Origin: Anaerolineae bacterium
GTDB lineage: Bacteria; Chloroflexota; Anaerolineae; JAFGEY01
Reading direction: 5' to 3'
Assembly (NCBI GenBank): GCA_016783145.1
Contig: JADHXD010000002.1
Coordinates: 1-64,000, forward strand
DNA length: 64,000 bases
Of this stretch, positions 56,954 to 64,000 are shown piece after piece. Under the pieces are notes generated by a model. That model was given only the letters and a program-made list of their open reading frames with translations, was not told the origin of the DNA and did no database searches. The translations under genes and the position numbers were made by a program. How positions within the stretch are numbered: position 1 is the first letter of the stretch; each line of letters begins with the position of its first letter.

Positions 56954-58036
56954 TCACGCCTCGCTGGATGGGGTATGAACCGTCACCAGACCGGGGCGGC
57001 CCAGCTCGCCATCGATCTCTATGAGCACATCCCGGAGCATCTGAGCGATGACCCACGCGTTGGTAAGAAGGTGGGGCGTGACCGATTCCACCGCATACTG
57101 CGTCCGTCCCCGTGCAAGCGCCACTGGTAGGAGCAGTTGGTCCGCGAGGTGTGCGTCCACAGGTTGTCTTTGCTTGTGGAAGCGGAGGAACCCTCTACAC
57201 GCCTCCTCGGCTACCCTCTCTGCCGGCTTGCGGATACGCCCATAGGAGGCGAACCCTGCCCAAACGTTCTTGTACTCTGCCAGGACAAACACGACGGTCC
57301 CCTGTCCAGGCGACGGTGGGGCAAGGACCTCGATCTGAGGCTTGATCCCCTGCTTGCGTAGCAGAAAGTCAGCTCGAGTTGCCTGGCGCTGGCGGATGTG
57401 ATCGGGCAGATTGGAGGCCGCACTGAGAACCGACACACTTTGCAGTGTCCCTCGGTCTATCAGGTCCATCGGGGACAGGCGCAAGCTGCCTGCGATCTGC
57501 GCTCTGATCCTTCCCCCGCCGCGAGGATACCATCCCCAGGTCTGGACCACGACATCAGCGATGGGAGAGGCCTTCTCCGGAAACGCACCTGCACGCAAGA
57601 CTGCCTGCTTGGACAGCATAGGCAGGTACACTCTGTGCACATAATCCGCGGGTGGGCTCCAGGCAACGTGTGTGCCGCCCACCAATTCAACCTCAGACGG
57701 CCCATCCGAGAACGCCAGGGGCCAGAGCACGGTCTGGAAAACCAGACTGACCGCGCCCGCGGTGCCCACTTCCCATCGGTATCTGCCAGGTCGAGGCGGC
57801 ATAGTGGGCTCAAAGCTTAGGGTCTGCGAGCCTATCTCTGCGCCCTCCACCTTCGCCCCGCAGAGGTCGGCCACAGCCCGAACGGCGGTGAGGTGCTGCG
57901 CGCGGAGACCAGGCTTCTCTCGGCCTGCCCGAATCCGGTCAATGCGAAAGGCCTGCCCTGTGAGCGCACTCAGAGACAGTGCAGTGCGGACAAGCTGCCC
58001 GCCCCCCTCGCCGTACGACCCATCAATCGATCTCAC
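56954..58036 (-). CDS. rtcA: RNA 3'-terminal phosphate cyclase
   Basis: GTG start [67 protein letters not shown]-like. Confidence 0.92.
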   Translation of the reverse strand: MRSIDGSYGEGGGQLVRTALSLSALTGQAFRIDRIRAGREKPGLRAQHLTAVRAVADLCGAKVEGAEIGSQTLSFEPTMPPRPGRYRWEVGTAGAVSLVFQTVLWPLAFSDGPSEVELVGGTHVAWSPPADYVHRVYLPMLSKQAVLRAGAFPEKASPIADVVVQTWGWYPRGGGRIRAQIAGSLRLSPMDLIDRGTLQSVSVLSAASNLPDHIRQRQATRADFLLRKQGIKPQIEVLAPPSPGQGTVVFVLAEYKNVWAGFASYGRIRKPAERVAEEACRGFLRFHKQRQPVDAHLADQLLLPVALARGRTQYAVESVTPHLLTNAWVIAQMLRDVLIEIDGELGRPGLVTVHTPSSEA

Positions 58037-58059
58037 GAACCCAACCTGAATCCCAGCGG

Positions 58060-58788
58060 CTATCCTCGCAGCTGCCCAAGGCTCTCCAGCTCTCGGATCC
58101 CCTTGTCCACGAATCCCAGAGCCCGAGCCAGGGCTTGTGATGCTGCGTTCTCCCCATCCGCCGCATACAGTGGAAGCAAGCCTGCATCGAGCAAGCTCCT
58201 CACGCACATCGCGCCAACAGCCCTTCCCCATCCCCTGCCCTGGGCTTCTGGCTCGGTGTAGACGTACATCTCTGCCAGGTGAGCTGATCGCCAATTGATG
58301 CCGGCGGCAGACATCACGCGATCGCCTACTCGGATCTCGAACCGAAAGGGGCCTGGACCAGGCTGCACCATCACATTGATGACCGGATGGAAGGAAGGTG
58401 GGTCGAACGCATAGACGCAGTTCAGTTGCTGGCGCTCCAGCAGTAGGGTCTCCTCGACCCCTCTGCGGAGTAAAGGGGTCGTCACCACCGTGTAGGGCCG
58501 ACCGGGATGCAGTGCTTGACGCAACAGACTGGCGGCCAGTCCCTCGGGTGCACGCATAACCACGAGAGGCACAAACAGATCGGCTCTGGTCTGGCAGACT
58601 GCCACAAATCCATCCACCTGCCCTTGAGGTGCCCGGTGTACGTGCAGTCGCACGCGCTCCGGATCGTACTCCAAAGCATAGTATGCCGTCATTGCGTCTG
58701 CCGGGTGGGTAGGCACCAGCAGAGGACCGATCGAGCGTCGTTGGGCCTCGGTGGCCCCACGCTCGCCCGCAGGACCGGAGGCACTCAT
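58060..58788 (-). CDS. GNAT family N-acetyltransferase
   Basis: MSASGPAGERGATEAQ...; AEMYVYTEPEAQGRGWGRAVGAMCVRSLL. Confidence 0.8.
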   Translation of the reverse strand: MSASGPAGERGATEAQRRSIGPLLVPTHPADAMTAYYALEYDPERVRLHVHRAPQGQVDGFVAVCQTRADLFVPLVVMRAPEGLAASLLRQALHPGRPYTVVTTPLLRRGVEETLLLERQQLNCVYAFDPPSFHPVINVMVQPGPGPFRFEIRVGDRVMSAAGINWRSAHLAEMYVYTEPEAQGRGWGRAVGAMCVRSLLDAGLLPLYAADGENAASQALARALGFVDKGIRELESLGQLRG

Positions 58789-59303
58789 TGGGCGTATGTG
58801 CCTACGATGTGACCGTAGTACAGCCGATGAAAGTCCCCGTGGCTGTAGCTGCGATCGAGCACGTTGGGTGCCAGGTTTGGCGGCTGGACATCGTTCCAGT
58901 GCACCACCCTGCATTCATAGACCAAAGGGCATGCATCCAGGACGACACTGTCCACAGACTGCCCCACTGAAGTAGCGATCTCGGCCAGCTTGTCCACGTC
59001 ACGTCCACTGCGTGTGCCACAGAGCGTGACATAGTCCTTCATCTCGGGTGTAGGCACGTTGACGGCAAAGCTCTGCGATTCCTCGATGAACTGGTACGTG
59101 TATCGCGATGGTCGCACCAGCACAACCATCACCGGCAGACCCCAGACCACGCCGACCGTGGCCCAACCGATGGTCATCACGTTGGATGCGCCGTCGGCGC
59201 GTGTGGATGCCAGAAGCAATCCCCCGTGCGCCAGTCTGTGCAATGTCTCACCGAGCTGGTGAGTATAGACAACCTCTTTGCGCTTCACCACTCCTCCCTG
59301 CAT
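58785..59303 (-). CDS. Flavin reductase-like FMN-binding protein
   Basis: NVMTIGWATVGVVWGLPVMVVLVRPSRYTYQFIEESQSFAVNVP. Confidence 0.9.
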   Translation of the reverse strand: MQGGVVKRKEVVYTHQLGETLHRLAHGGLLLASTRADGASNVMTIGWATVGVVWGLPVMVVLVRPSRYTYQFIEESQSFAVNVPTPEMKDYVTLCGTRSGRDVDKLAEIATSVGQSVDSVVLDACPLVYECRVVHWNDVQPPNLAPNVLDRSYSHGDFHRLYYGHIVGTYAQ

Positions 59304-59460
59304 CGTGAACCAGATTGGGCCAACGCAGTGACAACAGAGGACAGTCCCCTGTGGACCAGGGCATTGTACCACGTCCGCTGGAAAAACACAATCCCAGTGA
59401 GCCCGCCCACTCACAGAGAAAAGGCGCTTTGCCTCAATCGAGGGGCACAGAATGGGCGAT

Positions 59461-59489
59461 TTGCGCGTTTCTGCGTTTCGTGATACCAT
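59461..59489 (+). promoter_or_regulatory. Candidate promoter TTGCGC-N17-TACCAT for ncRNA
   Basis: -35 59461-59466, -10 59484-59489. Confidence 0.45.
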
Positions 59490-59495
59490 AGCGTT

Positions 59496-59706
59496 TGTAC
59501 CCTGCTGTGTTGGTGATGCGCCATTGAAGTTTTGAGCCAACACTTATGTTTCTCGGGGGCCATGCTCTTGAAGGGAATGCAGCAGTCCACGCGACTGCTG
59601 ATTCTACAGGTAGGCACCCACCTGCGAATGCAGGTTCAAAACCAATCCGCACACGGCACAGCGGGGCTTGTCGTATCCTACCACCAGGACCACCCTGGTG
59701 GTTTTT
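59496..59706 (+). ncRNA. Candidate structured ncRNA (~210 nt) with closing helix and intrinsic terminator
   Basis: CCCTGCTGTG (59500-59509) pairs with CACAGCGGGG (59657-59666); internal hairpins CAGCAGT/ACTGCTG and ACCTGC-GAAT-GCAGGT; ends in terminator. Confidence 0.5.
59680..59706 (+). terminator. Intrinsic terminator
   Basis: ACCACCAGG-ACCAC-CCTGGTGGT followed by TTTTT. Confidence 0.8.
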
Positions 59707-59780
59707 GGTCGTGAGGGCACCTGGTGCTGGCGCGACACACGAACGCACGAGAAGTCAGGGTACCATAGTAGGAGGAAAGT

Positions 59781-60635
59781 ATGCTACGGGAGCGGGTAGC
59801 GGAGGACATCTTTGTCTTCACAAGCGATCTCTACCTCCAGGTCACGGCAAGCGCGATCTTTACGCCAGAGGGCGTCGTTGTGATCGACACCCTGCCATTT
59901 CCCCAGGAGACTCGTGAGATGCTTCGCTTCATTAGGAGGTACAGCACGAGCCCAATCCGCTACGTCATCCTGACCCACCACCACGCTGACCACTCCTACG
60001 GGACCTACCTCCTTGAGGGAGAGACGATCGCCCACGAGCGTTGTCGCCGCATTCTGGAGAAAGACGGTGACCGTATCCTTGAGGCAGACCAGGACCTGCA
60101 CCCAGAGCTCTTGGAGGTGCAGGTCCGGCTGCCGGAGACGGTGTTCGAGCGCGGGACACTGTCGCTGCATATCGGAAGAAAGACCATTACCCTGATGCAC
60201 ACACCCGGCCACACCAGCGATGGGGTCTCTGTCTACGTCAAAGAGGACAAGGTGCTGTTCGCTGGAGACTTGGTGATGCCCGTCCCGTACATCGTTGGCG
60301 GCGACCGACATGTGATGCGCGAGTCGCTGCACAAGCTCAGTGAATTAGCGATGGACAATGTCGTCCAGGGGCACGGCGACGTGCTCTTGCGAGGTGAGAT
60401 ACCAGAGGCGATCGAGACCAGCCTTCAGTATCTCGACGCGATTGAGCAGCAGGTGGAGAGGCGAGTAGCCAAGGGGATGCCCAAGAACACACTGCGCAGA
60501 TTGAGCATCGAGAGCTGCCACAAATCGCGGATTCCACTCAATGGCCTTGCCGAGGAGCTTCACCAGGCGAACTTGGCCCACCTGTATGATCTGCTGTCCA
60601 TGCAAAAGGAGACCGGAGTAGAGCTGAGAGCCTAG
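59781..60635 (+). CDS. MBL-fold metallo-hydrolase
   Basis: 284 aa; YVILTHHHADHSYGT, MHTPGHTSDGVSVY, VLFAGDLVMP, VQGHGD. Confidence 0.93.
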   Translation: MLRERVAEDIFVFTSDLYLQVTASAIFTPEGVVVIDTLPFPQETREMLRFIRRYSTSPIRYVILTHHHADHSYGTYLLEGETIAHERCRRILEKDGDRILEADQDLHPELLEVQVRLPETVFERGTLSLHIGRKTITLMHTPGHTSDGVSVYVKEDKVLFAGDLVMPVPYIVGGDRHVMRESLHKLSELAMDNVVQGHGDVLLRGEIPEAIETSLQYLDAIEQQVERRVAKGMPKNTLRRLSIESCHKSRIPLNGLAEELHQANLAHLYDLLSMQKETGVELRA

Positions 60636-60662
60636 TAGTCTTCCGAGCAAGGCGCAGAGGTG

Positions 60663-60691
60663 TTGACAACCTGGTACATCTGTGATACAAT
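60663..60691 (+). promoter_or_regulatory. Sigma70-type promoter TTGACA-N17-TACAAT for T-box operon
   Basis: -35 60663-60668, -10 60686-60691. Confidence 0.85.
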
Positions 60692-60699
60692 AGCGTCAA

Positions 60700-60985
60700 A
60701 GATTGACGAAAGACATTGATGGAGACGAGTAGGTAGACACCGCTCATCCAGAGAGTCCGGGTCAGGTGCAAGCCGGACATGAGGGTGTCGTCCGAAAATC
60801 CCTCCGGAGTCGCCAACCGAAAGAGCCAACCACGCTTGAGTAGACTTGGCCGGTGTCGTTCACCGTTACCTGAACGGGGACATGATGCGTGTCCCCTGAG
60901 CGGCCTCCTGAGGAGGCAATGAGGGTGGTACCACGGAAGCTAATCGACGCTTTCGCCCCTGCGGGGCGGAAGCGTTTTTCTTCTC
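60700..60985 (+). promoter_or_regulatory. T-box leader, probably isoleucine-specific
   Basis: AGAGAGT..GGTGCAAGCCGG stem I elements, candidate specifier ATC (60798-60800) in GAAA-ATC-CCTCCGGAGT, T-box AATGAGGGTGGTACCACGG (60918-60936), terminator stem CGCTTTCGCCCC/GGGGCGGAAGCG + TTTTT. Confidence 0.93.
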
Positions 60986-61002
60986 GCGAAGAGAGAGTGG
61001 AA

Positions 61003-61725
61003 ATGACAGTCCTGCTTTACCAAACGGATGCCTACGTAAAGGAGTTCGTGGCCGAGGTTTCGGACGCACGAGACGGGGCCATCGTTCTCGACCGTACGGC
61101 ATTCTACCCCGGTGGCGGCGGACAGCCGCACGATGAGGGTACGGTCAAGACCCGGTCTCACACATACCGTGTGACCAAGGTCAGCAAAGCCGGCGACCGC
61201 GTACTCCACTGGCTGGACACCGGTGGTCTGCACCCCCTGCCAGCCACTGGTACCCATGTCGAGGGGCGGCTGGACTGGAGCCGCCGCTTTGCGCTGATGC
61301 GCACGCACACCGCGCTGCACATCCTCTGTGGCGTGATCTGGCGGGACTATGGAGCTCAAGTGACGGGTGGCAATATGCAGCCGCTGGAAGCACGGATGGA
61401 CTTTGAGCTGGCCCATATGAGCGCTGGCTTTGCGGGAGAGGTCGAAGCCAAGATCAACGCGCAGGTCGCTGCTGGTCGCGAGGTAACAGCGAGCATCTTG
61501 CCACGCGCCGAAGCATTCCTGATTCCCGATCTGATCCGCACCAAGATCAACCTGCTGCCTGAAGGGATTACCAGCGTGCGTGTCGTAGAGATCGAGGGTC
61601 TGGATATGCAGGCTGATGGCGGCACGCACGTGAGCAACACAAGCCAGGTGGGCCACATTCGGGTGGTCAAACACGAGAGCAAGGGCAAGATCAACAAGCG
61701 ATTGCGCATTGCGCTAGACACATAA
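61003..61725 (+). CDS. AlaX-like alanyl-tRNA editing domain protein
   Basis: DRTAFYPGGGGQPHDEG, MRTHTALHILCG (HxxxH), MQADGGTHVSNTSQVG. Confidence 0.9.
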   Translation: MTVLLYQTDAYVKEFVAEVSDARDGAIVLDRTAFYPGGGGQPHDEGTVKTRSHTYRVTKVSKAGDRVLHWLDTGGLHPLPATGTHVEGRLDWSRRFALMRTHTALHILCGVIWRDYGAQVTGGNMQPLEARMDFELAHMSAGFAGEVEAKINAQVAAGREVTASILPRAEAFLIPDLIRTKINLLPEGITSVRVVEIEGLDMQADGGTHVSNTSQVGHIRVVKHESKGKINKRLRIALDT

Positions 61726-61740
61726 CACAGGGGAATGAGA

Positions 61741-64000
<2,260 letters not shown>

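Noticed and set aside
60889-61002. N-terminal extension of AlaX ORF through the T-box
   Set aside because: Overlaps T-box antiterminator/terminator; ATG at 61003 is the plausible start.

Overview
The window is GC-rich and gene-dense. Gene content and gene families suggest Chloroflexi/Anaerolineae (inference, not tested). Left to right it contains: a partner-switching/cyclase signalling locus (0.3-8.4 kb); a sugar-acid/sulfate-ester type catabolic island (8.5-21.7 kb: Gfo/Idh, URO-D-like, sulfatase, enolase-superfamily dehydratase, DapA-like aldolase, FadR-type GntR regulator, two AKRs, D-2-hydroxyacid dehydrogenase, glycyl radical enzyme); a NACHT-HEAT STAND ATPase; a glycogen/glycan block (25-31.9 kb); DinG, RNase HII, a homocysteine methyltransferase and a Cys-less rhodanese lipoprotein; an M24 peptidase / small CxxC-like protein / ferredoxin-type membrane protein operon; a subtilase with a small partner; tandem GH proteins; a serine-palmitoyltransferase/epimerase/GNAT group resembling the bacterial ceramide pathway; a GH65-betaPGM fusion; an RNase Z-RtcA block; and an Ile T-box controlling alaX-ileS (ileS runs off the end). 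Most notable observations: (1) a 48-codon ORF at 38998-38852(-) whose CxxC motif reads UGA-x-x-C with a SECIS-like hairpin at the right distance, i.e. a candidate unannotated selenoprotein; (2) six TTAGA direct repeats with an exact 11-bp period upstream of the NACHT gene; (3) a 122-bp MITE-like element with near-perfect TIRs and a 9-bp target duplication; (4) a putative ceramide-synthesis gene set; (5) a free-standing, ~210-nt structured ncRNA candidate with its own promoter and terminator; (6) signs of deletion (truncated Gfo/Idh remnant, in-frame deletion in an AKR) close together. All calls come from reading the sequence and the supplied ORFs; no database search was run.
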